Below are positions 7,534 to 15,628 of a DNA stretch of 26,722 nt, piece after piece. Origin of the DNA: DASRAJ01 sp039920305 (GTDB taxonomy: Bacteria > Bacteroidota > Bacteroidia > Chitinophagales > UBA10324). Position numbers and translations under genes: made by a program. The stretch is from contig JBDSEA010000143.1 of the NCBI GenBank assembly GCA_039920305.1, positions 1-26,722 on the forward strand, written 5' to 3'. Numbering within the stretch: the first letter of the stretch is position 1; the number at the start of each line of letters is the position of its first letter. Below the pieces are notes generated by a model. That model had not been told where the DNA came from and did no database searches. It worked only from the letters and a program-made list of their open reading frames with translations.

Positions 7534-7541
7534 AAAAAAAA

Positions 7542-8543
7542 ATGTCAATGAACCTTAATGAAATTTTAGAAAAGAGGATTGCGATACTCGACGGTGCCAT
7601 GGGCACCATGATCCAGAGATACAAGCTGAGTGAAGAGGAATATCGCGGGCAAAAATTCAAAGATCATCCGTCACCATTAAAAGGATGCAATGATTTGCTT
7701 TGCATCACCCAGCCAAATATCATCACTGAGATTCATGAGGCATACCTGCAGGCCGGAGCGGATATCATCGAAACCAATACTTTCAATTCCACTTCAGTTT
7801 CACTTGCAGATTACAAGCTTGAATCCCTGGTGTATGAAATCAATTTCGCAGCAGCTACGATTGCTAAAAAAGCCGCTCACAAGTTTTCAGCTCCTGATAA
7901 TCAGAGATTCGTTGCGGGTGCCCTGGGTCCAACCAGTAAAACAGCATCCCTTTCACCTGATGTGAATAATCCGGGCTTTCGCGCCATCACTTTTGATCAA
8001 TTGGTCGAAGCTTATACTGAACAGGTCCGCGGGTTAATGGATGGCGGAGTTGACCTGCTCCTCGTTGAAACTATTTTTGATACCCTGAATGCAAAGGCTG
8101 CACTGTATGCCATTCAGGAATATTTTGAGCAGGAAGGAAAAGAAATTCCGATCATGATATCAGGAACCATCACTGATCAAAGCGGACGAACATTAAGCGG
8201 GCAAACACCTGAAGCATTCTGGAATTCCATTTCACATGCTGAACCACTTGCTGCAGGATTGAACTGTGCTCTTGGTGCGGAGTTAATGCGTCCTTATTTA
8301 GAGGAGTTGTCGGTTGTAGCTGATTGTTACGTTAGCTGCTATCCCAATGCCGGCCTGCCAAACCAGTTTGGTGAGTATGATGAAACCCCGGATCACATGG
8401 CCACAGTAATGAGGGAATTTGCTGAAGCAGGATTTATAAATATCGCGGGTGGATGCTGTGGCACAACCCCTGAGCACATCAAAGCCATAGCGGATGCGGT
8501 CAGGAGCATCAGGCCCAGGGTAGTTCCGGTAATGGCTTATTGA
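7542..8543 (+). CDS. metH: Methionine synthase, homocysteine S-methyltransferase half (split MetH)
   Basis: This 333-residue cytoplasmic protein corresponds to the N-terminal homocysteine-binding module of cobalamin-dependent methionine synthase. It shows ILDGAMGTMIQ near the N-terminus, ADIIETNTFNST, FVAGALGPT, and the three zinc ligands: Cys242 in GLNCALGA and Cys305-Cys306 in GGCCGTTP. Full MetH is about 1200 aa and continues into pterin, B12 and reactivation domains. Here translation stops cleanly after RPRVVPVMAY, at the natural domain boundary. Bacteroidota often encode MetH as two polypeptides, so this looks like a true split gene, but the second half is not next to it; the following 115 bp are non-coding and the next gene is on the other strand. 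Start: ATG at 7542 (a second ATG follows two codons later). Regulation is by the SAM-I riboswitch upstream. Confidence 0.93.
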   Translation: MSMNLNEILEKRIAILDGAMGTMIQRYKLSEEEYRGQKFKDHPSPLKGCNDLLCITQPNIITEIHEAYLQAGADIIETNTFNSTSVSLADYKLESLVYEINFAAATIAKKAAHKFSAPDNQRFVAGALGPTSKTASLSPDVNNPGFRAITFDQLVEAYTEQVRGLMDGGVDLLLVETIFDTLNAKAALYAIQEYFEQEGKEIPIMISGTITDQSGRTLSGQTPEAFWNSISHAEPLAAGLNCALGAELMRPYLEELSVVADCYVSCYPNAGLPNQFGEYDETPDHMATVMREFAEAGFINIAGGCCGTTPEHIKAIADAVRSIRPRVVPVMAY

Positions 8544-8658
8544 ATGATGGCAGCATTCATGCCTTCATGTATGTATTTCAGAGTTGATATCCTGGAGGCT
8601 GTTCGCCGGAAATCAGTTTTATACCTGAGTGCCGGGACAATTAAATCCTATGATTATT

Positions 8659-9411
8659 TCATTTCGGGGGGAAAAAGACTTTGATCTTGACCCTGACACG
8701 CTTGTCCTCGTTTTTAATCTGACCCGCAACCCATGAAGGCATTTGCTTTACTACACGCATCGCCTCTGCGCCGCATCCCCCACCAATATCACGCTTCACC
8801 TTAATATCTGAAAGCGATCCGTTTTTCTCTATTACTGCACTTACTTCCACAAGCCCCATGATCTTATCTTTCCTCGCCGCTGCAGGATACTTTGTATTTT
8901 CTGCAAGCCATGACTTCATAGCTTCATTCCCTCCGGGAAATTCAGGAGGCAGCTCAGTATTAAGATAAATTTTGTTGTCAGCTTTTACCGAATCATTGCT
9001 GGCGGAATCGGATTCTTCTTCTTCATCAGATTCCTCTGTCTCAAGCGCCTCGCTTTTTTCCTGCTGAATGGAATCAATATAATATTTCAGGCGATATTGA
9101 CCTGACTGATATTCGAAAGTCATTTGCTCCGGAGAAAACATGGCAGAACATTCAGCATCATTATAATCAATCACTGTGTAAAAGAAATTTGCTTCGCGCC
9201 GCTGCCTGCTTTTAATATCGAGATACAAATGTGATTCACCCTGTTCGATGGTAATGCGTGTGCTGTCAATATAAATAACCGAAGATGTTTTACCCGCTGA
9301 CCTGGAGCCTGCATCAACCCACTGCGAGCTGTACAGGATAAACTGCTGCGCAGAAAGATTCTCTTTGAAAAATAACATTGCAATAAATAAAATCGAGGCC
9401 CCGCGAATCAT
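8659..9411 (-). CDS. TonB C-terminal-domain protein with signal peptide
   Basis: This 250-residue protein starts with a signal peptide (about 1-21, ending NLSAQQ) rather than a classic TonB membrane anchor. Residues 22-115 form a domain I do not recognise. A strongly acidic linker, EESDEEEESDSASND, occupies about 126-140. The C-terminal TonB_C domain (about 155-248) begins with the usual Bacteroidota lead-in PPEFPGGNEAMKSWL and contains YPAAARKDKIMGLVEVSAVI, IKVKRDIGGGCGAEAMRVV and the closing MPSWVAGQ stretch. In many Bacteroidota such TonB_C proteins are found away from exbBD and their partners are unknown, so this need not energise a receptor. Its ATG lies one base after the stop of the upstream CotH-family gene, so the two are almost certainly cotranscribed and translationally coupled. 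Confidence 0.85.
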   Translation of the reverse strand: MIRGASILFIAMLFFKENLSAQQFILYSSQWVDAGSRSAGKTSSVIYIDSTRITIEQGESHLYLDIKSRQRREANFFYTVIDYNDAECSAMFSPEQMTFEYQSGQYRLKYYIDSIQQEKSEALETEESDEEEESDSASNDSVKADNKIYLNTELPPEFPGGNEAMKSWLAENTKYPAAARKDKIMGLVEVSAVIEKNGSLSDIKVKRDIGGGCGAEAMRVVKQMPSWVAGQIKNEDKRVRVKIKVFFPPK

Positions 9412-9412
9412 T

Positions 9413-11746
9413 TTAATTCCTTACAATTTTCTGAATGAAATTAAATGTTGAATGATCCTTCAGCCCTGAAATCCTGATCAGGTAAATTCCGGCCGTGAGA
9501 CCGGCTAAATTATTTTCAGGAATAGAGTAAGAATATCTACCAGGTTGCAATTCATTAGTTTTCATTGTGAAAATTTTTACACCAGTAAGAAACATTATTT
9601 CGATGGAAAGAATTTCAATCTCTTCAACGCTTATATCAATCCTTAAATTATCATGAAAGGGATTCGGGAAAATTTCTACACCAAATTGATTATTTCCAAA
9701 TGACAGAATTCCTGTGTTCAGGTTGGAATAACCCGGTGTAGGTGACTGCATGACAATGACCGGAAGAATTCCATCAGGAAAACAACCCACAGAAACGTTT
9801 GTTGTCTGCTGGCTGAAAGCAAGCGAGTCGAGCAGCTGGCTTTTTAAACCTGTTTGTTCATACATCATTACCTGCTCACCACCGGCGTACAGCTTGAAAT
9901 CAGAATGAAATTCACCCTGATAAGATTGTGCGTCACACCAAACCAGAATAAACCCGTTAGCAGGAATCTGAACAGACGGAAGCCGCCATTTATCCGTATT
10001 GCCAGCTTCATCACTTAAGAATTTATCTCCGAGAAAAACCGGGAAAGAATCAGGGTTGTATATCTCAAGCCAGTCATCAAATTCGCCATACTCATCAGCC
10101 ACGGCTGACGAATTGGATGCCATCAGCTCATTAAAAACAAGATGGGGATCAGGAGAAATAATAACGTAGTTGAAACCTTCGCGGGGCTCACGTCCGGCTT
10201 GCGCATTCACATCCGCAGCAGTAACAAAGTAATAAATGGTATCGAAAAAAATATTGGGTGCGATGATGGCGGCACCATAAATCTCATCGCCTGCCATTCC
10301 ATCCTGATGAATTCCATCATCAAACATGCTTATAATGCTTAAGGATCCGCTGTTAATTTTATAGGTAAGCTGAGTTGAAGAAGGAATCAGCTCATCTTCA
10401 ATCCATGCTGTTATAAATACAGAATCATTGGGGTGAACCACTCGTGGCAAATGATTTACATTACTGATTACAGGAATTACATCATTTGGCTGAAGCTGGT
10501 TTTCTGTTGCATCATGCCGGGTGGTAAAGAAGGGTTTCAGCCCGTACTTTACATGAAATCCCACTTCCTCAATATATGAATCCTGGAAATCATCATAATC
10601 CCACCCGTAATCAAGAGTGCGGAATGAATCCTGTTCAGCCGATGCTTGGATCATGGCAAGGATCGAATCAATCTTCGGAAAAATATGGAGGGTGTCAAAG
10701 AGTCCTGACTGTAGCTGCTCAGTAAAAAAGGTGAGCCTGGAAACAAACTCAGGAACTGAGAAAATACGCTCAACCAAAACCGGATCCACACTTCCATTAT
10801 ACCAGGAGTAAATATCTTTTATTCCCCAATCCACGCCAAACCAGTCAATACCGAATGTATTGTCAGTATCATAAACAATGTACTCAAATTTGCCTGTTTC
10901 AGGATTGTGGTAGAGATAATAGTTGTTGATGTTGTAGGCATAATCATCCCAGTTACCTGAGGCCACATCAAGGGTGTAAGCCCGCAGGAATGAATTCACA
11001 TTGAATTGTTTCTCCAGTTCAGTGGCAAAAGCAGAATCTGCGGCAAAGTGAAGCATGGAGATGAAGGTTGAAAGATCACTATAGTCATCATCATCCTGAT
11101 TAGTTTCAAGTTCGTAAACCCTGCGGTCATTCACCATCAGCTTGTAGCTTTCGGGATTGCCATTGATGTAATAAAGATCAGCGGGATAGAGGCACTTGTA
11201 CAGGTTTCCATAATTATTTCCGAACCTGCTTTGCAAAAAGTTTTCATCAACAACTTCCACATTCACATACAATCCAAAGAAAACTCCATTGATGTATAAA
11301 TCCACATGGTTTGCCCGTGATCCCGGCACATGAATACTTTCCAGGATATCCCAACAAAGTTTGGAGCGTGTGATGCACGGATCATTATGCTCCCCGTTGA
11401 GATGCAGCTTTTCCAAACCATAAAATTTTCTTCCCGGAACAAACTCATTAAAATCAATTTTGAAAGATTTTTTCTGAGAAGTCTGTGAAGTATTTCCGCG
11501 AATGCGGATTCCGGTGTTTTCCAGAGTGTCGGTTGTAGTGCCATTGTTAAAGATAAAGGTTGCAGGGTACTCGTGATCGGTATAGAGGTCATCATACATC
11601 ACATCAAGTGAATCGTCGTCCATCAAAACATCAATACGAGGAATAAGAGAATCATTAAACACATGGCCCTTTGCGGGAGAATAAGGCTGTGCATTTATCA
11701 TTCCGAATGGAAGAAATATGAGAAACCAAAATATTCTGATGCTCAT
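9413..11746 (-). CDS. Secreted CotH-kinase / lamin-tail-domain protein with T9SS sorting domain
   Basis: This 777-residue exported protein has a signal peptide (1-19, GMINAQ). A CotH protein-kinase-like domain spans about 35-410: GIRIRGNTS (79-87), KKSFKIDF (92-99), KLHLNGEHNDP (113-123), NNYYLYHN and the metal-binding-type YDTDNTFG (292-299). A beta-sandwich follows (about 423-525, with MFDDGIHQDGMAGDEIYG), then a lamin-tail domain (about 536-665, FNELMASNSS and DDWLEIYNP), and a type A T9SS sorting domain (688-777, VEIFPNPFHDNLRI and GIYLIRISG). CotH is an atypical kinase that phosphorylates spore-coat proteins in Bacillus; extracellular bacterial homologues of this architecture have no established substrate. 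It is probably delivered to the cell surface by T9SS. It forms a tight pair with the TonB_C gene downstream. Confidence 0.9.
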   Translation of the reverse strand: MSIRIFWFLIFLPFGMINAQPYSPAKGHVFNDSLIPRIDVLMDDDSLDVMYDDLYTDHEYPATFIFNNGTTTDTLENTGIRIRGNTSQTSQKKSFKIDFNEFVPGRKFYGLEKLHLNGEHNDPCITRSKLCWDILESIHVPGSRANHVDLYINGVFFGLYVNVEVVDENFLQSRFGNNYGNLYKCLYPADLYYINGNPESYKLMVNDRRVYELETNQDDDDYSDLSTFISMLHFAADSAFATELEKQFNVNSFLRAYTLDVASGNWDDYAYNINNYYLYHNPETGKFEYIVYDTDNTFGIDWFGVDWGIKDIYSWYNGSVDPVLVERIFSVPEFVSRLTFFTEQLQSGLFDTLHIFPKIDSILAMIQASAEQDSFRTLDYGWDYDDFQDSYIEEVGFHVKYGLKPFFTTRHDATENQLQPNDVIPVISNVNHLPRVVHPNDSVFITAWIEDELIPSSTQLTYKINSGSLSIISMFDDGIHQDGMAGDEIYGAAIIAPNIFFDTIYYFVTAADVNAQAGREPREGFNYVIISPDPHLVFNELMASNSSAVADEYGEFDDWLEIYNPDSFPVFLGDKFLSDEAGNTDKWRLPSVQIPANGFILVWCDAQSYQGEFHSDFKLYAGGEQVMMYEQTGLKSQLLDSLAFSQQTTNVSVGCFPDGILPVIVMQSPTPGYSNLNTGILSFGNNQFGVEIFPNPFHDNLRIDISVEEIEILSIEIMFLTGVKIFTMKTNELQPGRYSYSIPENNLAGLTAGIYLIRISGLKDHSTFNFIQKIVRN

Positions 11747-11802
11747 GCCGGTAAAAGTAGCGCATCATCTTTCGCGAATGCTTTTCCTGGTTCTTAAAAA
11801 AT

Positions 11803-11810
11803 TACTTTTG
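11803..11810 (+). promoter_or_regulatory. Candidate aspS promoter -7 element
   Basis: TACTTTTG matches the Bacteroidota -7 consensus TAnnTTTG exactly and lies 41 nt before the aspS start, in the divergent spacer with the CotH-family gene. No convincing TTTG is found 19-21 nt upstream, only TTTT at 17 nt, so the call rests on one box. Confidence 0.45.
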
Positions 11811-11851
11811 CGCGCACAAAACCTGTTAACTTTTAACGAATAATTTTTAAG

Positions 11852-13663
11852 TTGTATCGTACACATACCTGCGGCGAGCTAAGAATTGGAGATGCCGGAA
11901 AAGAAGTAACCCTTGCCGGATGGGTGCAGCGCATCCGCAACTTCGGAGGAATGATTTTTATTGACCTGCGTGATCGCTATGGAATAACTCAGCTTGTTTT
12001 TCCGGAAGGTATCCGCCCGGGTAATGAGGATCAAAAAACATCAGTAGCGGAAAAAGCAAATGTGCTGGGGCGTGAGTTTGTAATCTCTGTAAGAGGAAAA
12101 GCCGTTGAGCGCTCAAACAAAAACTCCGGCCTTCCTACAGGTGAAATTGAAATTGTTGTTGATGAGCTTTCCATTTTAAATGAATCAAAAACTCCGCCTT
12201 TTACTATCGAAGACGAGACAGACGGCGGTGATGAGTTAAGGATGAGATACCGTTACCTTGATCTGCGAAGAAATTCTTTACAGCAGAATTTATTACAACG
12301 CCATGAAGTTGCAAAAGCAGTTCGTGAATACCTCGATTCCCATGGATTTATTGATGTGGAGACTCCGCATCTTATCAAATCTACCCCTGAAGGCGCCCGT
12401 GATTTTGTTGTTCCGTCACGCCTGAATCCCGGCCAGTTTTATGCGTTGCCACAGTCACCCCAAACCTTTAAGCAGCTATTGATGGTGAGTGGCTTTGACC
12501 GCTATTACCAGATCGTCCGCTGTTTCCGCGATGAGGATTTACGCGCTGACCGCCAGCCCGAGTTTACACAGATTGACTGCGAGATGGCTTTTGTTGAAAG
12601 GGAAGATGTGCTTCAGATGTTTGAGTCTTTGGTAAAATTCGTTTTTAAAAAAGTCAGAGGGATTGTTTTACCGGATTTTCCACGTATGAGCTATGATGAA
12701 GCGATGATGTGGTACGGCAATGACAAACCCGATATTAGATTTGACATGAAATTTACTTACCTCAAGCAAGAACCATTTGGGTGTGCATTGCTGGAGCACG
12801 ATGATGATAATACAGGATTTAAAGTTTTTGATGAGGCAGAAATGGTGGCCGGAATTTGTGTGAAAGGCTGTGCAGAATATTCGCGGAAGCAACTGGATGA
12901 GCTAACTGAGTTTGTCAAGCGCCCGCAACTCGGAGCATCCGGGTTAGTATATATCAAGTGGCTGACTGCCGGGCAGCCAGGCAGCATTGAGGGCACATTC
13001 AAATCCTCTGTTGAAAAATTTTATTCCTCATCAAGATTGAAATCCATTGCAGAATCATTCGGAGCAGAAGCCGGTGACCTGATCTTAATACTGGCAGGTG
13101 AAAAAAACAAAACCAGAAAGGTGCTCGGCGAGCTGCGTCTTGAAATGGGAAATCGCCTTGGTCTTCGGGACAAGGAAGCATACAGGCCTCTTTGGGTTCT
13201 GGACTTTCCCTTGCTTGAATATGATAGAGTTGAAAAGCGATGGAGTGCCATGCACCATCCTTTCACTTCCTGGAGAACAGAAGATAATGCGTATCTTAAA
13301 ACAGACCCGGCAAAAGTGAAGGCGAATGCATATGATGTGGTGATCAATGGTGTGGAGATCGGCGGGGGCTCTATCCGGATTCACAACCGCGAAAATCAAA
13401 TGCGCATGTTTAATATCCTGGGCTTGTCAAAAGAAGAAGCGGAAATGAAATTCGGATTCATCCTGAACGCATTTGAATATGGTGCGCCACCTCATGGCGG
13501 CATCGCTTTCGGGTTCGACCGGTTCTGCTCAATAATCATTGCCAGCCAGGAAAACATCCGGGATTTTATTGCCTTCCCGAAAAATAATATGGGAAGAGAC
13601 ATGATGCTGGATGCACCGGGAGAAATTGATGAAAGGCAGAAAAAAGAGTTAGGCATAGAATGA
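11852..13663 (+). CDS. aspS: Aspartate--tRNA ligase
   Basis: This 603-residue class IIb aminoacyl-tRNA synthetase charges tRNA-Asp. The N-terminal OB-fold anticodon-binding domain opens with YRTHTCGEL and AGWVQRIRNFGG. The catalytic core has YRYLDLRRN, the motif 2 stretch RCFRDEDLRADRQPEFTQID (about 223-242), the bacterial GAD insertion at about 300-420 (GDLILILAGE near its end), and motif 3 GIAFGFDRF (550-558). The length and GAD insert mark it as the bacterial type. The start is a TTG at 11852: the YRTHTCGEL opening must begin here, an in-frame stop lies at 11834, and there is no ATG between. The gene stands alone or with the permease 91 bp downstream, which has its own possible promoter. 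Confidence 0.97.
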   Translation: MYRTHTCGELRIGDAGKEVTLAGWVQRIRNFGGMIFIDLRDRYGITQLVFPEGIRPGNEDQKTSVAEKANVLGREFVISVRGKAVERSNKNSGLPTGEIEIVVDELSILNESKTPPFTIEDETDGGDELRMRYRYLDLRRNSLQQNLLQRHEVAKAVREYLDSHGFIDVETPHLIKSTPEGARDFVVPSRLNPGQFYALPQSPQTFKQLLMVSGFDRYYQIVRCFRDEDLRADRQPEFTQIDCEMAFVEREDVLQMFESLVKFVFKKVRGIVLPDFPRMSYDEAMMWYGNDKPDIRFDMKFTYLKQEPFGCALLEHDDDNTGFKVFDEAEMVAGICVKGCAEYSRKQLDELTEFVKRPQLGASGLVYIKWLTAGQPGSIEGTFKSSVEKFYSSSRLKSIAESFGAEAGDLILILAGEKNKTRKVLGELRLEMGNRLGLRDKEAYRPLWVLDFPLLEYDRVEKRWSAMHHPFTSWRTEDNAYLKTDPAKVKANAYDVVINGVEIGGGSIRIHNRENQMRMFNILGLSKEEAEMKFGFILNAFEYGAPPHGGIAFGFDRFCSIIIASQENIRDFIAFPKNNMGRDMMLDAPGEIDERQKKELGIE

Positions 13664-13708
13664 TTTAAGGCTCATCTGAAATTTAAGATACCATCTGCTT
13701 CGCTTTTG

Positions 13709-13740
13709 TTGCAACTAATTTTTCCGTTTCCCTACATTCG
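13709..13740 (+). promoter_or_regulatory. Possible promoter of the amino-acid permease
   Basis: TTG (13709-13711), 21 nt, then TACATTCG (13733-13740), one mismatch from TAnnTTTG. The predicted start would leave a leader of under 10 nt before the ATG at 13755, which weakens the case. Confidence 0.28.
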
Positions 13741-13754
13741 TCCAAAATCACCCT

Positions 13755-15515
13755 ATGAATTTCAGGCAGCTGTTCCGCAGAAAATCTGTTGATTATATTT
13801 TGCAGCAGGTGAAAGCAGGTGAAAGTGATGCTGATCATATTTCATTATCTAAGCATCTCGGCGTTCGGGATTTAACTGCCTTTGGCATTGCAGCCATTAT
13901 TGGTGCAGGGGTATTCAGCACGATCGGCAATGCGAGTTTTCAAGGAGGACCCGGAGTAGTCCTGCTTTTCATTTTCATTGCTTTTGCGTGCGGATTTACT
14001 GCTTTTGCATATGCAGAGTTTGCTTCATTGGTTCCTGTTTCAGGTAGCGCCTATACCTACTCTTATGTAGCATTCGGCGAATTGGTTGCGTGGTTCATAG
14101 GGTGGGCATTGATCATGGAATATGCAGTAGGAAATGTGGTGGTAGCAGTTTCATGGTCTGATTATTTTACCGGTTTACTGGATAAAATTAATATTCCCGT
14201 TCTCGGCATTCATGGTATTCATGTTCCTGAGTGGGCAAGCATTGATTATGTATCTGCACGCAACGGCTTTAATGATGTTGCGGCTAAATTAACCTCAGGA
14301 TTTGCGATGACTGATCTTAATACAGCAGAAAAAACTTCTTATCTCGCTTGGACAAATGCTCCTGTTATCGCCGGTTTTCACCTGATAGCGGACCTTCCTG
14401 CCATTCTAATTGTAATGATCATTACTGTTCTTATTTACCGCGGAATTAAGGAAACGCGGAATGCCAGCAACATCATGGTTGCCATTAAGCTCACCATTGT
14501 TTTGATGGTGATTATCCTTGGTGTTTTTTATGTGAATGCTGAAAACTGGAATCCATTTTTACCGAATGGAATTACAGGAGTTCTCTCGGGCGTATCGGCT
14601 GTCTTCTTTGCCTACATAGGCTTTGATGCAATCAGCACAACGGCGGAGGAATGCAAGAATCCTGAGCGTGATCTGCCGAAAAGCATTATGTATTCTATCA
14701 TCATTTGTACCATTCTGTATGTGGTGATCGCATTGGTTCTTACCGGCATGGTTAAATACGATCAGCTTGCAGTAGGTGATCCACTGGCATTTGTTTTTGA
14801 GAAAGTGAATCTCAACTGGATTTCAGGAGTCATTGCCATCAGTGCAGTTGTTGCCATGGCCAGTGTACTGCTTGTATTTCAGTTAGGACAGCCAAGAATC
14901 TGGATGAGCATGAGCCGCGATGGTTTGCTGCCCAAAAAATTTGCAACGATCCATCCCAGGTTCAAGACACCCTCCTTCTCCACCCTGGTAACCATGTGGG
15001 TGGTGATCATTCCTGTTCTGGTTATTCCGACAAACATCGTTCTGGATCTTACTTCTATGGGAACATTGTTTGCCTTTGTGCTTGTATGCGGCGGTGTTCT
15101 GAAGATGCAAACCGACCCGGCGGCACCCAGGGGCAAATTCCGTACACCCTATGCTAATGCAAAATATATTTTACCGGTTGTAATGGCTGCCGCGATAATT
15201 TTAGTCTTTACCCAGGGGCAGGAATGGAAAAACCAGATGCTTGATTTCTCTACGGGGAAATCTATTGCAACCCATTTACCGATGTGGCTCTTCGTGATTC
15301 TTTGTTTCATACTCACCTATTATTCCATAGTGAAAAACCTTTCGGTAATTCCGGTACTTGGCTTAATCTTCTGCTTTTACATGATGGCGCAGATACATTA
15401 TACAAGCTGGATCGGTTTTGTGCTCTGGCTGGTAACCGGTCTGGTGATTTATTTTTCTTACGGATTTTATAACAGCAAACTTCATCCGAAAGAATTACCC
15501 GGAAATGTAACATAG
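13755..15515 (+). CDS. APC-superfamily amino-acid permease (cationic amino-acid transporter type)
   Basis: This 586-residue inner-membrane transporter has about 12-14 hydrophobic helices. The first helix carries the APC substrate-binding signature IGAGVFSTIG (49-58). Further conserved segments are SGSAYTYSYVAFGELVAW (96-113), the helix 6 type FFAYIGFDAISTTAEE (284-299) with KNPERDLPKSI directly after, and MSRDGLLPK in the later loop. This pattern matches the YfnA/CAT group of amino-acid permeases rather than peptide or sugar carriers; substrate specificity cannot be read from sequence. A loop of roughly 65 residues at 138-205, between two early helices, is longer than in compact family members. 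It lies downstream of aspS on the same strand, with no visible terminator between. Confidence 0.9.
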   Translation: MNFRQLFRRKSVDYILQQVKAGESDADHISLSKHLGVRDLTAFGIAAIIGAGVFSTIGNASFQGGPGVVLLFIFIAFACGFTAFAYAEFASLVPVSGSAYTYSYVAFGELVAWFIGWALIMEYAVGNVVVAVSWSDYFTGLLDKINIPVLGIHGIHVPEWASIDYVSARNGFNDVAAKLTSGFAMTDLNTAEKTSYLAWTNAPVIAGFHLIADLPAILIVMIITVLIYRGIKETRNASNIMVAIKLTIVLMVIILGVFYVNAENWNPFLPNGITGVLSGVSAVFFAYIGFDAISTTAEECKNPERDLPKSIMYSIIICTILYVVIALVLTGMVKYDQLAVGDPLAFVFEKVNLNWISGVIAISAVVAMASVLLVFQLGQPRIWMSMSRDGLLPKKFATIHPRFKTPSFSTLVTMWVVIIPVLVIPTNIVLDLTSMGTLFAFVLVCGGVLKMQTDPAAPRGKFRTPYANAKYILPVVMAAAIILVFTQGQEWKNQMLDFSTGKSIATHLPMWLFVILCFILTYYSIVKNLSVIPVLGLIFCFYMMAQIHYTSWIGFVLWLVTGLVIYFSYGFYNSKLHPKELPGNVT

Positions 15516-15628
15516 ACTTAAATCTTGTCAGGTTGTCAGAGAAATTGACGTATTTCCATGGATCAGTAAATACACAAGCAGCTTCAATCTTATTTGCCTT
15601 TTGGATTACTAATCTCGGGTAAGTATTT

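Larger units (their letters stand above)
6800..7541. other. 742-bp stretch without an intact gene, between yceI and metH
   Basis: This stretch holds, in order: the probable yceI promoter/palindrome (6833-6876), a degraded Crp/Fnr-family gene (6850-7114), an unassigned 75-bp segment, a 132-bp inverted-repeat element (7193-7324), a Bacteroidota-type promoter (7335-7366), a SAM-I riboswitch (7373-7473), and a hairpin just before the metH start (7507-7533). Base composition changes from very AT-rich to balanced near 7120, suggesting a junction. Confidence 0.8.

Noticed and set aside
8541..8658. Possibility that metH is a truncated pseudogene with its second half decaying downstream
   Set aside because: Frames after the stop do not resemble the pterin or cobalamin domains, and the stop falls exactly at the known domain boundary used by natural split MetH proteins.
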